36,149 bases of DNA, taken from contig JBFWUT010000027.1 in the NCBI GenBank assembly GCA_050247135.1, positions 1-36,149 on the forward strand, given 5' to 3'. Of the stretch, positions 1 through 9,370 are shown piece by piece; position 1 is the stretch's first letter, and each line of letters starts with the position of its first letter. Both the position numbers and the translations under genes were made by a program. The DNA is from Berkiella sp050247135 (GTDB lineage: Bacteria > Pseudomonadota > Gammaproteobacteria > Berkiellales > Berkiellaceae). Below the pieces are notes generated by a model, which was not told the origin of the DNA, made no database searches, and saw only the letters and a program-made list of their open reading frames with translations.

Positions 1-437
1 ATAGAGCAGAACTCTTGATAAAAGATTTCCCGCAAACACCTTATGCCTCCTTAGCGGCATTGGTGGTTGCTCACCAAGCTGTTAAAGATAATGATTTCAA
101 AAATGCAACAGATGGCTACGAATGGGTACTAAAGTACGGTAAACAACCGGATATCCAAGCACTAGCACGCGCCAGACTCATGCGTTTATTAATTGCAGAG
201 AATAAGCTAGATGAAGCATTAGCGACTTACGACCAAGACAAAGCTCGTGGCTTTTTGCCGCTAATGGCTGAAATGAAGGGCGATATTTTAATAAAGAAAA
301 ATGATCAAAAGGGCGCCATCAGTGCCTATGAATTAGCATACAAATCAGCGAAAGCAGATGGCATGGTTGGCCCCTTACTCAAAATGAAGCTCGAAGAGCT
401 TGGGGTCGCCGTAGATAAAGATAAGGCAGATAAATAA
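1..437 (+). CDS. yfgM: YfgM-like TPR protein, 5' end outside the window
   Basis: This is the C-terminal part of a YfgM-family protein. In E. coli YfgM is an inner-membrane protein with a periplasmic TPR domain that associates with the SecYEG translocon and periplasmic chaperones. The reading frame is open to base 1, so the TTG at 15 is probably an internal codon and the N-terminal membrane anchor lies off the window. What is visible is helical TPR-type sequence: a run around TPYASLAALVVAHQAV, then helix pairs ending in GDILIKKNDQKGAISAYELA, the typical last repeat. The stop codon overlaps the bamB start by one base (TAATG), which suggests translational coupling. In E. coli the order is hisS-yfgM-bamB-der, so hisS may lie just upstream. 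The identification rests on repeat character and this conserved order. Confidence 0.85.
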   Translation, partial: RAELLIKDFPQTPYASLAALVVAHQAVKDNDFKNATDGYEWVLKYGKQPDIQALARARLMRLLIAENKLDEALATYDQDKARGFLPLMAEMKGDILIKKNDQKGAISAYELAYKSAKADGMVGPLLKMKLEELGVAVDKDKADK

Positions 438-1636
438 TGAAAAAAGCGTTGATAAAAGGATTAAGCATTCTTGCCGTTAGCGGCCTTTTATTGCAGATCA
501 CAGGTTGTGGGCAAACCCCACCGGTACGAAACCCGTTTGCTGGGCGTCAAGAGCCTAAAGTGGGTGACTTACCAGAATTGTCTGCTGCTAAATCAACTGT
601 CATGGCCAATGTGGCTTGGACCAATGGGGCACTCGCTAAGCAAGAATATTTCACGAAACTGAAGCCATTTGTGACTTCGCAAATTGTGTATGGGGCTGAC
701 CATACCGGCAAAGTGGTTGCCTTGGATGCCAACAGCGGTAAAAAACTGTGGACAGTCAGCACAGGTAGAAAGTGGATAGCAGGTCCGACCTTTTTTGACA
801 ACAAATTATTGCTGACTACCAAAGATGCAATGCTGGTGGCGTTGGATGCGGCTGATGGTCGTCAAATTTGGGAAGCGAAGGTCTCAAGCGAAGTGTTAGC
901 GCCCCCCACAGGCTCGCAAGGTATTGTCTTGGTTCATGCGATCGACGGTGCGGTGAGTGCCATCAACGCCAGCAATGGCACGCCCATCTGGCGCATTGAT
1001 CAATCGGTGCCTTCACTTAGCTTGCATTACAGCAGCTCGCCAGTCGTAGCAGGGAATACCGTGTTAGTCGGTTTTGCAACCGGCAAGTTACAAGCATTTG
1101 ATTTGCGCAGTGGTTTAGTTGAGTGGGAGCGTGCGATTACTCAGCCACGAGGTCGTTCGGAATTACAACGGATGGTCGATATCAGTGCTGATCCTGTGGT
1201 GGTGGGTGAAACAGTCTACGCCGTAAATTACCAAGGTAAATTGGCAGCAGTCGATGTTAAATCTGGCAACGTTAAATGGGAAAGAGAGATTTCTTCTTAC
1301 CAGAACATCGCCGCCGATGATCAGCTGCTTTATATCACAGATACTAGTCACCAACTTTGGGCCATTGATCAACAAAGCGGCAAAACCTATTGGAAGCAAG
1401 ATGCATTGCATGACCGCTACATCACAGGTCCTGCCATTGTTAAGGGGAATGTGATAGTTGCTGATAGAGGCGGTTACCTACACATAATCGATAGCCGTGA
1501 TGGTCATCTGTTAAGCCGGCTACAGGTGAAAGGAAAGTACTATCAAGAGCCAATTGCTCAGGCTAATGGCTTATGTCTTCGCGCACAAAATGGTAAGATT
1601 GCGGCTGTTCACCTCGATAATGGGAGAGTGGGATGA
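437..1636 (+). CDS. bamB: Outer membrane assembly lipoprotein BamB
   Basis: BamB is the beta-propeller lipoprotein of the BAM complex, which folds and inserts outer-membrane beta-barrel proteins. The 399-residue product starts with a basic, hydrophobic signal peptide ending in the lipobox ITGC, so Cys24 would be lipidated after cleavage by signal peptidase II. The rest is a chain of PQQ/propeller-type blades with repeated patterns such as VVALDANSGKKLW, LVALDAADGRQIW, LQAFDLRSGLVEW and LAAVDVKSGNVKW. Length agrees with the family (about 390 residues). The start overlaps the yfgM stop by one base, and the stop TGA (1634-1636) overlaps the der start ATG (1633-1635), so the three genes look translationally coupled. 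The identification is secure from the signal, the blades and the gene order. Confidence 0.96.
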   Translation: MKKALIKGLSILAVSGLLLQITGCGQTPPVRNPFAGRQEPKVGDLPELSAAKSTVMANVAWTNGALAKQEYFTKLKPFVTSQIVYGADHTGKVVALDANSGKKLWTVSTGRKWIAGPTFFDNKLLLTTKDAMLVALDAADGRQIWEAKVSSEVLAPPTGSQGIVLVHAIDGAVSAINASNGTPIWRIDQSVPSLSLHYSSSPVVAGNTVLVGFATGKLQAFDLRSGLVEWERAITQPRGRSELQRMVDISADPVVVGETVYAVNYQGKLAAVDVKSGNVKWEREISSYQNIAADDQLLYITDTSHQLWAIDQQSGKTYWKQDALHDRYITGPAIVKGNVIVADRGGYLHIIDSRDGHLLSRLQVKGKYYQEPIAQANGLCLRAQNGKIAAVHLDNGRVG

Positions 1637-3057
1637 TACCGTTAATTGCTATTGTCGGGCGCCCCAACGTTGGAAAATCCACTTTATTCAATTGCTTAAC
1701 GCAATCTCGTCAAGCTTTGGTGATGGACCAACCTGGAGTGACTCGCGATAGACAATGTGGCCATGGCCAATGGCAAGGTCACTCCTATTTAGTGGTTGAT
1801 ACCGGGGGCATCGGTGAAGGTCGCACCCAGGACCTCATTGACCAAGCTTCTTATCAGCAAGCCATGCAAGCTCTAGATGATGCTGATTTGATTTTATTTG
1901 TGGTGGATGCCCGTCAAGGCTTTATGCCCACGGATGCAGAAATAGCTAAAATGCTGCGCAAGCAATCAAAACCCATGTTGTTGGTGATTAACAAAGTGGA
2001 TGGCTTGAACATTGAAGTGGCGAGTGCAGAATTTTACCGTAGTGGCTTTACCCAACAGGTTGAGACCGCAGCCAGTCATAACAGAGGGATCCATACTCTA
2101 TTAGAAAAGGCCTTCGCTTTGATCCCTGAAAAGGAAACAGAGGAAGGTGAATTAGAGCCCCTTTATCAAGATGCACCAAAAGTAGCGATTATTGGCAGAC
2201 CTAATGTGGGTAAATCCACTTTAGTCAATCGTATGTTGGGCGAAGATCGTGTGATTGTCTGTGATAGGCCAGGAACGACGCGAGATAGTATCTATGTGCC
2301 CCTGGAACGTATGGGTAAACCCTATACCTTGATAGATACGGCAGGTGTGCGCCGTAAAAGCACGATCACCGATACGTTAGAAAAATTCTCTGTGATTAAA
2401 ACTTTCCAAGCGATTAAAGATGCCCATGTTGTCGTGATGGTGTTTGATGCCAGATTAGGGCTGACCGATCAAGATCTCACGTTATTAGACTTAGCCATTG
2501 AAGAGGGCAGAGGATTAATTATCTGCGCCAACAAATGGGATGGTATGAGTGATGAAGACCGGGAGCAAATTAAGAAACAATTAGTTTATCGCTTAAAGTT
2601 TGCCCATTTTGCGCCAAGGCATTTCATTTCAGCGCTTCATGGATCTGGGGTCGGAAATTTATTCGACATCATTGATCAAGTCCATGCCAGTGTGAATACT
2701 GAACTATCCACCACGGACTTATCGGCGATCCTCAAAAGGGCATTAGCTTCACATGAACCCCCTTTAGTCAAAGGTCGTCGTATTAAATTACGTTATGCAC
2801 ATTGTGGTGGCCATCGTCCCTTAAAAGTGGTTATTCACGGTAATCAAACGGAAGAGTTACCGCAAAGCTATCAACGCTACTTGTCAAAATTCTTTATGAA
2901 AGCGCTAAAACTGGTTGGCACTCCGGTGAAAATCATTTGTAAAACCGGCGAGAACCCTTATGAGGGCAAGCGGAATATATTAACGCCAAGACAAGTGAAA
3001 AAACGCCAGCGTTTAATGAATTTTGTGAAAAAGCAGGCTAAGCGACGTGCCAAGTAG
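1633..3057 (+). CDS. der: Ribosome assembly GTPase Der (EngA)
   Basis: Der is an essential GTPase with two tandem G domains that acts in maturation of the 50S ribosomal subunit. Two P-loops with the same GRPNVGKST sequence are visible, near residues 9-17 and 187-195. Each is followed by switch-type motifs (DQPGVTRD and DRPGTTRDS), DTGG/DTAG Walker B motifs and base-recognition motifs (NKVD and NKWD). The C-terminal part, from about residue 350, fits the KH-like domain and ends in a basic tail (KKRQRLMNFVKKQAKRRAK). The length of 474 residues is close to E. coli Der (490). The start overlaps bamB as ATGA. The next gene has its own promoter, so this operon probably ends here, although no clear intrinsic terminator follows. 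Confidence 0.97.
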   Translation: MIPLIAIVGRPNVGKSTLFNCLTQSRQALVMDQPGVTRDRQCGHGQWQGHSYLVVDTGGIGEGRTQDLIDQASYQQAMQALDDADLILFVVDARQGFMPTDAEIAKMLRKQSKPMLLVINKVDGLNIEVASAEFYRSGFTQQVETAASHNRGIHTLLEKAFALIPEKETEEGELEPLYQDAPKVAIIGRPNVGKSTLVNRMLGEDRVIVCDRPGTTRDSIYVPLERMGKPYTLIDTAGVRRKSTITDTLEKFSVIKTFQAIKDAHVVVMVFDARLGLTDQDLTLLDLAIEEGRGLIICANKWDGMSDEDREQIKKQLVYRLKFAHFAPRHFISALHGSGVGNLFDIIDQVHASVNTELSTTDLSAILKRALASHEPPLVKGRRIKLRYAHCGGHRPLKVVIHGNQTEELPQSYQRYLSKFFMKALKLVGTPVKIICKTGENPYEGKRNILTPRQVKKRQRLMNFVKKQAKRRAK

Positions 3058-3127
3058 TCTGCCGTAAAAAAGCTCATCAGAATGACTAAAATACAGTTTA
3101 GCTGATATTCGTCAGGGGATTTTGCAT

Positions 3128-3155
3128 TTGCACGACCTTGAGATTTAGTTATAAT
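3128..3155 (+). promoter_or_regulatory. Candidate sigma-70 promoter of the kinase gene
   Basis: A perfect -10 hexamer TATAAT lies at 3150-3155 and a partial -35 TTGCAC at 3128-3133, separated by 16 bases. Transcription would begin near 3162, giving a leader of about 27 bases before the ATG at 3189. A GGAA at 3179-3182 could serve as the ribosome binding site. The 119-base gap after der holds nothing else I can support. Confidence 0.5.
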
Positions 3156-3188
3156 CTGTACTTTTCATCTGTCTAGTTGGAACGCCTC

Positions 3189-5069
3189 ATGCTATTAAGC
3201 CCCAGAGCTGCCCCTGCCTTTCCTGATGTGAATGCTCAAGAGATTTTTACTCAAATTGAAAAGCAATTTAAAGAAAGAGTATTTGACCCCAATGGTATGG
3301 TTTTTACGGTTCAACAAGGTGCTAAAAATTGGAAAGTCCTGCTGGCGGCTAAATATTCAGATAGTCAAACTCGCAAAATAAAGACTAAAGATTTAGATTT
3401 CTATGTTTTTGACCCCTCTGATCCGGCTTCGATATTAGGGCAGGGTTCGCAAGGAAAAGTGGTGGTGGCACGCGAAATATCGACGGGTACCTTAGCTGCT
3501 ATTAAAATACAAATTCCCAATACGCCTTCATTTGATTCTGATTTGCAAGTTGAAAGACGTAATCTTCAGATGACCAATCGATTATGTGCGATTGCGAGTG
3601 AGGTTCAAGATGGTCTCGATTTTTCAGGTTTAACGGCTGATCAAAAAGAGTCATTAATTGCTAGATCATCGATTCATTATACCGTGATGGAATATATTTC
3701 AGGCAAAGATTTAAATATATTTCTTGGAGAAATAGACAAAAATGATGAGCCGTTATCGATTGCTCGTCTGGCTATTTACGCAATCAAAGAGGTAACGCAA
3801 CTCCATGCTGCTGGTTTAGCGCATCGTGATATTAAGCCTGAAAATTTTAGAGTAATAACGATTGGTGCCTTGAATGAGATCACTGGATTAAAACTAATGG
3901 ATCTTGGCACTGCAATACTACATTCAGAAAAATGTAAAGAAGATGCCAGTAGCTTAGGCTTTTTACCTCCGGAATATCTGCAAATCGTTAAAGAACGTCC
4001 CGTTTGGGATAAAGCTTGCGATGTGTGGCAGCTTGGGATGGTTATTGCGATAATGATGTCCAAACATCATTATGCCACCGGTCTTCAACAACATGTGCAA
4101 TCCCAACAAGAGACCCAAGAGAAGCGCCACCTGACACTCGATGAGATCCATCAATTGTTACCGGATATATTCGGGCAATCAGCAAAACCTGCCAAAGAGA
4201 AAAAATCGAAACACAAATCGGCTAAAGATAGTTTAGAAAATGTGATGCAGGATTTGCATGATAGTCTCTTAGAATTTATTCATCTGTGTACTCACGTCGA
4301 TAGAAATAAAAGGCCAATTGACGAAGCATTAAAAGAAGCGTTACAAAAACTTAACAACAAATATTTTAAAGCGCATGAGATAAGCTCGCTGAATCATCCA
4401 ACTCGTAGTTTTGATAGATACAAAGCGTTGCGAAGACAAAACACGGTGTTGGATTTGCGTAAGGCTGCCGCTTCAAACAGTGTACCTAAGTTAGTCGCTT
4501 TTAGTCATGAAGCACCGGATTTAGGTGCAAGACCGGCAAGAAGTATGTCATCTGCTGCTGAGAAACCACGTCGTATTGATGTGGTGCGCAGTCCCCGCAA
4601 AAGAACGTCTACGGAATCGAAACCACCGCAGTCAGTGACTATAGATAAAGAGGTTCCAAAGCTCAGTTTGGACAGTGTTTCTTCTTCGAGCTTAGAACAA
4701 AAAATGGCTAAACTCAGTTTAGGATCTGCAGCCTCTGGATCTTCGCCGAGTTTACTATCTTCTGGTAAGGCAGCGCAAAAATCAGAAGATATGCTTGAAA
4801 AATTGTCCTTTTTGCAACAAAGTCTGGCTTTGCAAACAGAAGGTGGTACATCGGACATATTTGCACTCGGTGTTAGCGATTTTATGATGTTCTCTTTAAT
4901 TGGTAAACGCTTGAAATCGGCGCTACAAGCAGATGGAGAGAACCAGGAACGCCAATTAGCTTCGTTACTACAATTAACTGATAAATACATACCGACGCGT
5001 AATTTACAGTTAAACCAATATGTTGACTCAATTAGAACGACGTTATTGGGTGCTACGGCGAAGAAGTAG
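3189..5069 (+). CDS. Eukaryotic-like Ser/Thr protein kinase, putative effector
   Basis: The product (626 residues from the ATG at 3189; an in-frame TTG lies at 3177) has an N-terminal Hanks-type kinase domain. Visible elements are a glycine-rich loop (GQGSQGKVV), the AIK lysine at residue 106, the catalytic loop HRDIKPEN with Asp214, a DLG in place of DFG at 238-240, a PPE in place of APE, and the DVWQLG helix motif. All key catalytic residues are present, so it should be active. After about residue 400 the sequence becomes Ser/Lys-rich and low in complexity. There is no signal peptide and no transmembrane segment, so it is not a typical bacterial PASTA-type receptor kinase. It stands alone between der and xseA, and its last 17 bases overlap the xseA end tail to tail. 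A secreted host-directed kinase, as in Legionella, is an inference; the substrate is unknown. Confidence 0.87.
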   Translation: MLLSPRAAPAFPDVNAQEIFTQIEKQFKERVFDPNGMVFTVQQGAKNWKVLLAAKYSDSQTRKIKTKDLDFYVFDPSDPASILGQGSQGKVVVAREISTGTLAAIKIQIPNTPSFDSDLQVERRNLQMTNRLCAIASEVQDGLDFSGLTADQKESLIARSSIHYTVMEYISGKDLNIFLGEIDKNDEPLSIARLAIYAIKEVTQLHAAGLAHRDIKPENFRVITIGALNEITGLKLMDLGTAILHSEKCKEDASSLGFLPPEYLQIVKERPVWDKACDVWQLGMVIAIMMSKHHYATGLQQHVQSQQETQEKRHLTLDEIHQLLPDIFGQSAKPAKEKKSKHKSAKDSLENVMQDLHDSLLEFIHLCTHVDRNKRPIDEALKEALQKLNNKYFKAHEISSLNHPTRSFDRYKALRRQNTVLDLRKAAASNSVPKLVAFSHEAPDLGARPARSMSSAAEKPRRIDVVRSPRKRTSTESKPPQSVTIDKEVPKLSLDSVSSSSLEQKMAKLSLGSAASGSSPSLLSSGKAAQKSEDMLEKLSFLQQSLALQTEGGTSDIFALGVSDFMMFSLIGKRLKSALQADGENQERQLASLLQLTDKYIPTRNLQLNQYVDSIRTTLLGATAKK

Positions 5070-6270
5070 TTTCCGTTACAGTACTCACAAAAGAACCTTG
5101 AGCCAGCCTGGTATTCACCCTCTCTCCTGGGGTGAGTTGCTGGCTATTTTTAACAACCTCGCCGCTTTCATTGGTCACCAGCGCATAACCCCGGCTTAAA
5201 GTCTCTAAGGGGCTGATGCTATTCAGTGCCGTGCTTGTCTTAGCAAGGCGGTGGGTTGCTGTTTGTAACGAGTTTTGCATTAATAATTGCAGTTTAGTCT
5301 CTAAATGCTGACAACGAAGACGAACTTGTTGTAAACGCACACCAGGATGGACGAGGCGCTTTTCGAGGCTATCGAGCTTTAGCCCATAGTGTTGTAGTAG
5401 ACGCAAACAAGCTTGGTTTAAGCGCGAGCGAATTTGAGTAAAGAGCCCTAAGAGATCCTCACTATCCGGAGTCGCTTTCTCGGCCGCCACAGAGGGCGTA
5501 GGAGCTCTTTCGTCAGCCACAAAATCAGCGATGGTAAAATCCACTTCATGGCCTATACCTGTGATAATAGGAATGCGACTTTCGTAAATCGCATGTGCAA
5601 CAATCTCTTCGTTAAAACACCACAAATCTTCCAGGGAACCCCCTCCTCTGGCCAGAATGAGCACATCGTGGTGGGCCCGATTGGCCTTTTTAATGGCTTG
5701 TACAATATCTTCTGCCGCGCCTTTGCCTTGTACACTGGTGTGATAGAGCGTTATGGGTGCAATGGGGTAGCGGCGTTTTAATACCGTTAAAATATCTTGC
5801 AAGGCGGCTGCTGTTTTAGAGGTAATAATACCAATGTGTTGGGGAAAACGCGGTAGAGGTCTTTTACGTTCTAGCGCAAAATAGCCTGCCTTTTGTAATT
5901 TGGCTTTTAAGGCTTCAAAGGCCAGTTGCAGCTTGCCCACGCCTGCTTCTTCCATGGTATGTACGGTGAGCTGATAGGAGCCGCCTTGTTCGTAAATAGT
6001 GACATTAGCGCCTAAAATGACTTCTTGGCCGTCTTTGGGGGTAAAGCTTAAGTTACGATTTTGTCCCCGAAACATCACACAACGGATCTGAGAGTGGCTG
6101 TCTTTGAGTGTAAAGTATAAGTGGCCGGAATGGTGTGGCTTCACGCCCGAGAGCTCGCCTTTGACCCATAGGCTGCCAAACTCGGTTTCAAGAATCGTAC
6201 GAGCGGCTTGGTTTAGCTGCTGAACTGTTAATATGGTTTTTTCTTCTCTGACTTGCGACGAACTGAACAT
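5053..6270 (-). CDS. xseA: Exodeoxyribonuclease VII large subunit
   Basis: XseA is the catalytic large subunit of exonuclease VII, a single-strand-specific DNase that works with several XseB subunits. The 405-residue product begins with an OB-fold region (FGSLWVKGELSG, HLYFTLKD), followed by the nuclease core with GIITSKTAAALQDIL, ILARGGGSLEDLW, FNEEIVAHAI, TGIGHEVDFTIAD and DERAPTPSVAAE, all family signatures. A helical region and a short C-terminal segment with LSRGYALV complete it. It is somewhat shorter than E. coli XseA (456), mainly in the C-terminal helices. It is transcribed away from guaB, as in E. coli, from a shared 76-base region. No xseB is present in the window. Confidence 0.96.
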   Translation of the reverse strand: MFSSSQVREEKTILTVQQLNQAARTILETEFGSLWVKGELSGVKPHHSGHLYFTLKDSHSQIRCVMFRGQNRNLSFTPKDGQEVILGANVTIYEQGGSYQLTVHTMEEAGVGKLQLAFEALKAKLQKAGYFALERKRPLPRFPQHIGIITSKTAAALQDILTVLKRRYPIAPITLYHTSVQGKGAAEDIVQAIKKANRAHHDVLILARGGGSLEDLWCFNEEIVAHAIYESRIPIITGIGHEVDFTIADFVADERAPTPSVAAEKATPDSEDLLGLFTQIRSRLNQACLRLLQHYGLKLDSLEKRLVHPGVRLQQVRLRCQHLETKLQLLMQNSLQTATHRLAKTSTALNSISPLETLSRGYALVTNESGEVVKNSQQLTPGERVNTRLAQGSFVSTVTETTSSP

Positions 6271-6346
6271 CCTTCGGCCTTTATTTTTAAGCTAAAAACA
6301 GTTAAAATGGTGCGATTATTTTTTATGTACGTGTGGGGTACAGGTC

Positions 6347-7816
6347 ATGCGGATAATCGAAGATGCATTAACATTTGATGACGTTCTGCTAGTTCCTGCC
6401 CATTCTGCAGTCTTGCCAAAAGATGTCCACTTAAAAACCCAGCTTACACGCAACATACAACTGAATATCCCTTTAGTTTCTGCAGCCATGGATACCGTCA
6501 CTGAAGCCAAAATGGCGACTGCCTTGGCACAAGAAGGTGGCATCGGTATTGTGCACAAAAACATCACCATTGAAGCACAAGCCGAAGAAATCCGCAAAGT
6601 GAAAAAATACGAAAGCGGTATGGTTAAAGATCCTATCACGGTTAAAGCCAGCACGCCGATTGGTGAATTATTAAATTTAGTAGACACCTATAATATCTCA
6701 GGGGTGCCGGTTGTTAGCGATAACAATGAATTAGTTGGTATAGTAACTCATAGAGACTGGCGCTTTGAAACCGACTTGAGCTTACCCGTCGCTAAAATCA
6801 TGACGCCTAAAGAACGCTTAGTGACAGTGCCAGAAGGTACCGAGATCAATCAAGTCGTACCCCTGTTTCGTGAACATCGCCTTGAAAAAATCTTAATGGT
6901 TAATGACCGTTTTCAATTACGTGGCCTCATTACAGTCAAAGATTTGCAAAAAGCCAAGGATAAACCACTTGCTTGTAAAGATGAGTTAGGACGCTTATGC
7001 GTCGGTGCTGCAGTTGGCACTGGTAAAGATACAGAAGATCGAGCTTATGCGTTAGTAGAAGCTGGTGTCGATGTGATTGTGGTCGATACTGCCCACGGTC
7101 ATTCGCAAGGTGTGATCGATAAAGTTAAATGGTTTAAAAAACAATTTCCACAATTGCAAATAATTGCAGGGAATGTGGCTACGGCTGATGGTGCGTTAGC
7201 ATTAGCGCAAGCAGGGGCTGATGCGATTAAAGTAGGAATTGGCCCAGGTTCCATTTGCACTACCCGCATCGTTGCAGGAGTAGGCGTTCCACAACTAACC
7301 GCTATTTTTAATGTAGCGAAAGCACTGGCAAAACAACGGATCCCCCTGATTGCTGATGGTGGTTTACGTTATTCCGGTGATATTGCTAAAGCGCTAGCAG
7401 CGGGAGCTTCTTGCGTCATGGTGGGCAGCTTATTAGCTGGAACTGACGAGGCTCCTGGCGAATTAATTCTTTATCAAGGCCGTTCTTACAAAACTTATCG
7501 AGGTATGGGATCGTTAGGGGCTATGGCGCAGCGCCAAGGTTCTAGTGACCGCTATTTCCAATCTCTTGAACAAGGTGAAGATAAGCTTGTTCCAGAAGGC
7601 ATTGAAGGCCGTGTTCCTTACAAAGGCAGCATGCTAAACGTCGTTCACCAGTTAATGGGTGGCTTACGTTCTAGTATGGGCTATACCGGTGTCTCCAATA
7701 TTGAAGCTTTACGTACAGAGACTCAATTTGTGCGCATTACCAATGCCGGCGTCAGAGAAAGCCATGTCCATGATGTTACTATCACCAAAGAAGCGCCAAA
7801 TTATCGCGCAGATTAA
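6347..7816 (+). CDS. guaB: IMP dehydrogenase
   Basis: GuaB oxidises IMP to XMP with NAD+, the first committed step of GMP synthesis. The 489-residue length is standard (E. coli 488). The start ADALTFDDVLLVP-type motif is seen as EDALTFDDVLLVP. Two CBS motifs follow (PIGELLNLVDTYNISGVPVV and LVTVPEGTEINQ), inserted in the TIM barrel. The active-site loop GSICTTRIVAGVG carries the catalytic cysteine at residue 304, and ADGGLRYSGDIAKALAAGA and YRGMGSLGAM are the phosphate-binding and flap motifs. The gene forms an operon with guaA, whose first possible ATG overlaps this stop codon by one base. Confidence 0.98.
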   Translation: MRIIEDALTFDDVLLVPAHSAVLPKDVHLKTQLTRNIQLNIPLVSAAMDTVTEAKMATALAQEGGIGIVHKNITIEAQAEEIRKVKKYESGMVKDPITVKASTPIGELLNLVDTYNISGVPVVSDNNELVGIVTHRDWRFETDLSLPVAKIMTPKERLVTVPEGTEINQVVPLFREHRLEKILMVNDRFQLRGLITVKDLQKAKDKPLACKDELGRLCVGAAVGTGKDTEDRAYALVEAGVDVIVVDTAHGHSQGVIDKVKWFKKQFPQLQIIAGNVATADGALALAQAGADAIKVGIGPGSICTTRIVAGVGVPQLTAIFNVAKALAKQRIPLIADGGLRYSGDIAKALAAGASCVMVGSLLAGTDEAPGELILYQGRSYKTYRGMGSLGAMAQRQGSSDRYFQSLEQGEDKLVPEGIEGRVPYKGSMLNVVHQLMGGLRSSMGYTGVSNIEALRTETQFVRITNAGVRESHVHDVTITKEAPNYRAD

Positions 7817-7827
7817 TGCAGGTTCTC

Positions 7828-9369
7828 ATGAATAATATTTTAATTTTAGATTTTGGTTCTCAGTACACACAACTGATTGCCAGGCGGATCCGTGAAGCTG
7901 GCGTTTACTGTGAAATTCATCCCTTTGATATGCCAGCAGATAAAGTGCAATCCTTTAACCCAGCTGGGATCATTCTTTCAGGGGGGCCTGAATCAGTCCA
8001 TCTTGAAAATTCACCGCTGATTTCGCCAATCGTTTTTGACTTAAAAGTGCCGTTACTCGGTATTTGTTATGGTATGCAAGCATTAGCCCACCAATTAGGC
8101 GGTAAAGTGGCTGCTTCGGGCAAGCGTGAATACGGACATTCTAGTTTAGCGCTCACCAATAGAAGCCGTTTATTAGATAATATCAGCTCTTTGCAGACTT
8201 ATTCGGTATGGATGAGTCATGGTGATAAAGTGGTTGAACTGCCCAAGGGTTTTAAAGCGATTGCTGCCAGTCCCAATGCGCCCATTGCAGCAATGAGTGA
8301 CGAAGTTAAGCACTATTACGGCATTCAGTTTCACCCTGAAGTCACCCACACAGAACACGGTCAAGCGATGATTGAACGATTTGTGCTGGATATTTGTGGG
8401 GCCAAACCTGAATGGACCCCTGTCAATATTATTCCCCAATTAGAAAAAACCGTTCGCGAGCAAGTAGGTTCTGATGAAGTTTTGCTGGGTCTTTCTGGCG
8501 GTGTCGACTCATCTGTGGTAGCCGCTTTATTGCACCGTGCTATCGGCAATAAACTGACCTGTGTGTTTGTGGATAATGGTTTGCTGCGCCTAAACGAAGC
8601 CGATCAAGTGATGGCCACCTTCGCCGAACACATGGGCATTAAAGTCATTAAGGTCGATGCCAAAGATGTATTTTATGAAGCCTTAAAAGGCGTTGCCGAT
8701 CCAGAAGAAAAGCGCAAAATCATTGGGCGAACCTTTATTGAAATTTTTGACCAAGAAGCCAAACGCTTACCGAATGTGAAATGGTTAGCACAAGGCACCA
8801 TTTATCCTGATGTCATTGAATCCGCAGGGGCACACACCGGTAAAGCGCATGTGATTAAATCCCACCATAATGTAGGTGGCTTGCCTGAAAAAATGCATTT
8901 AAAGCTGTGCGAACCATTGCGCTTGCTCTTTAAAGATGAAGTACGCAAACTGGGCGTGGCGTTAGGCTTGCCAGAAAAAATGGTTTACCGTCATCCGTTT
9001 CCGGGACCCGGTCTTGGAGTGCGCATTTTAGGCGAAGTAACAGAATCCTACGCTGATTTATTGCGCAAAGCTGATGCTATTTTCATCGAATGTCTACATC
9101 AATTTAATTATTACCATAAAGTCAGCCAAGCTTTTGCGGTATTTTTGCCCGTCAAAGCAGTTGGTGTCATGGGCGATGCCAGAAGTTACGAATATGTGAT
9201 TGCCTTGCGTGCCGTGGAAACCACCGATTTCATGACGGCTACCTGGGCGCATTTACCCTACGAATTATTAGCGCTTGCTTCGAGCCGCATTATTAATGAG
9301 ATTAAAGGGATTGCGCGGGTGACTTACGACATATCCAGCAAGCCTCCTGCTACCATTGAATGGGAGTAA
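7828..9369 (+). CDS. guaA: GMP synthase (glutamine-hydrolysing)
   Basis: GuaA converts XMP to GMP using glutamine and ATP. The N-terminal class I glutamine amidotransferase starts with ILILDFGSQYTQL, has the nucleophile in LGICYGMQ (Cys80) and the HPEV motif. It is followed by the ATP pyrophosphatase domain with the P-loop LSGGVDSS and the C-terminal dimerisation domain with HPFPGPGLGVRILGE. I chose the ATG at 7828 because an AGG lies five bases upstream of it. The ATG at 7816, overlapping the guaB stop, would add four residues and cannot be excluded. Length (513) is close to the family norm of about 525. Confidence 0.97.
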   Translation: MNNILILDFGSQYTQLIARRIREAGVYCEIHPFDMPADKVQSFNPAGIILSGGPESVHLENSPLISPIVFDLKVPLLGICYGMQALAHQLGGKVAASGKREYGHSSLALTNRSRLLDNISSLQTYSVWMSHGDKVVELPKGFKAIAASPNAPIAAMSDEVKHYYGIQFHPEVTHTEHGQAMIERFVLDICGAKPEWTPVNIIPQLEKTVREQVGSDEVLLGLSGGVDSSVVAALLHRAIGNKLTCVFVDNGLLRLNEADQVMATFAEHMGIKVIKVDAKDVFYEALKGVADPEEKRKIIGRTFIEIFDQEAKRLPNVKWLAQGTIYPDVIESAGAHTGKAHVIKSHHNVGGLPEKMHLKLCEPLRLLFKDEVRKLGVALGLPEKMVYRHPFPGPGLGVRILGEVTESYADLLRKADAIFIECLHQFNYYHKVSQAFAVFLPVKAVGVMGDARSYEYVIALRAVETTDFMTATWAHLPYELLALASSRIINEIKGIARVTYDISSKPPATIEWE

Positions 9370-9370
9370 A

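Noticed and set aside
4505..4990. A 161-codon minus-strand frame inside the kinase gene
   Set aside because: It is a shadow of the Ser-rich kinase tail; composition follows the opposite strand and no start signal is seen.
5101..5145. Hairpin-like TTCACCC...GGGGTGAG near the kinase/xseA junction as a terminator
   Set aside because: It lies within the xseA coding sequence, has no T-run on either side and an imperfect stem.
6316..6687. A minus-strand frame over the start of guaB
   Set aside because: It lies antisense to the highly conserved guaB N-terminus and has no family resemblance.
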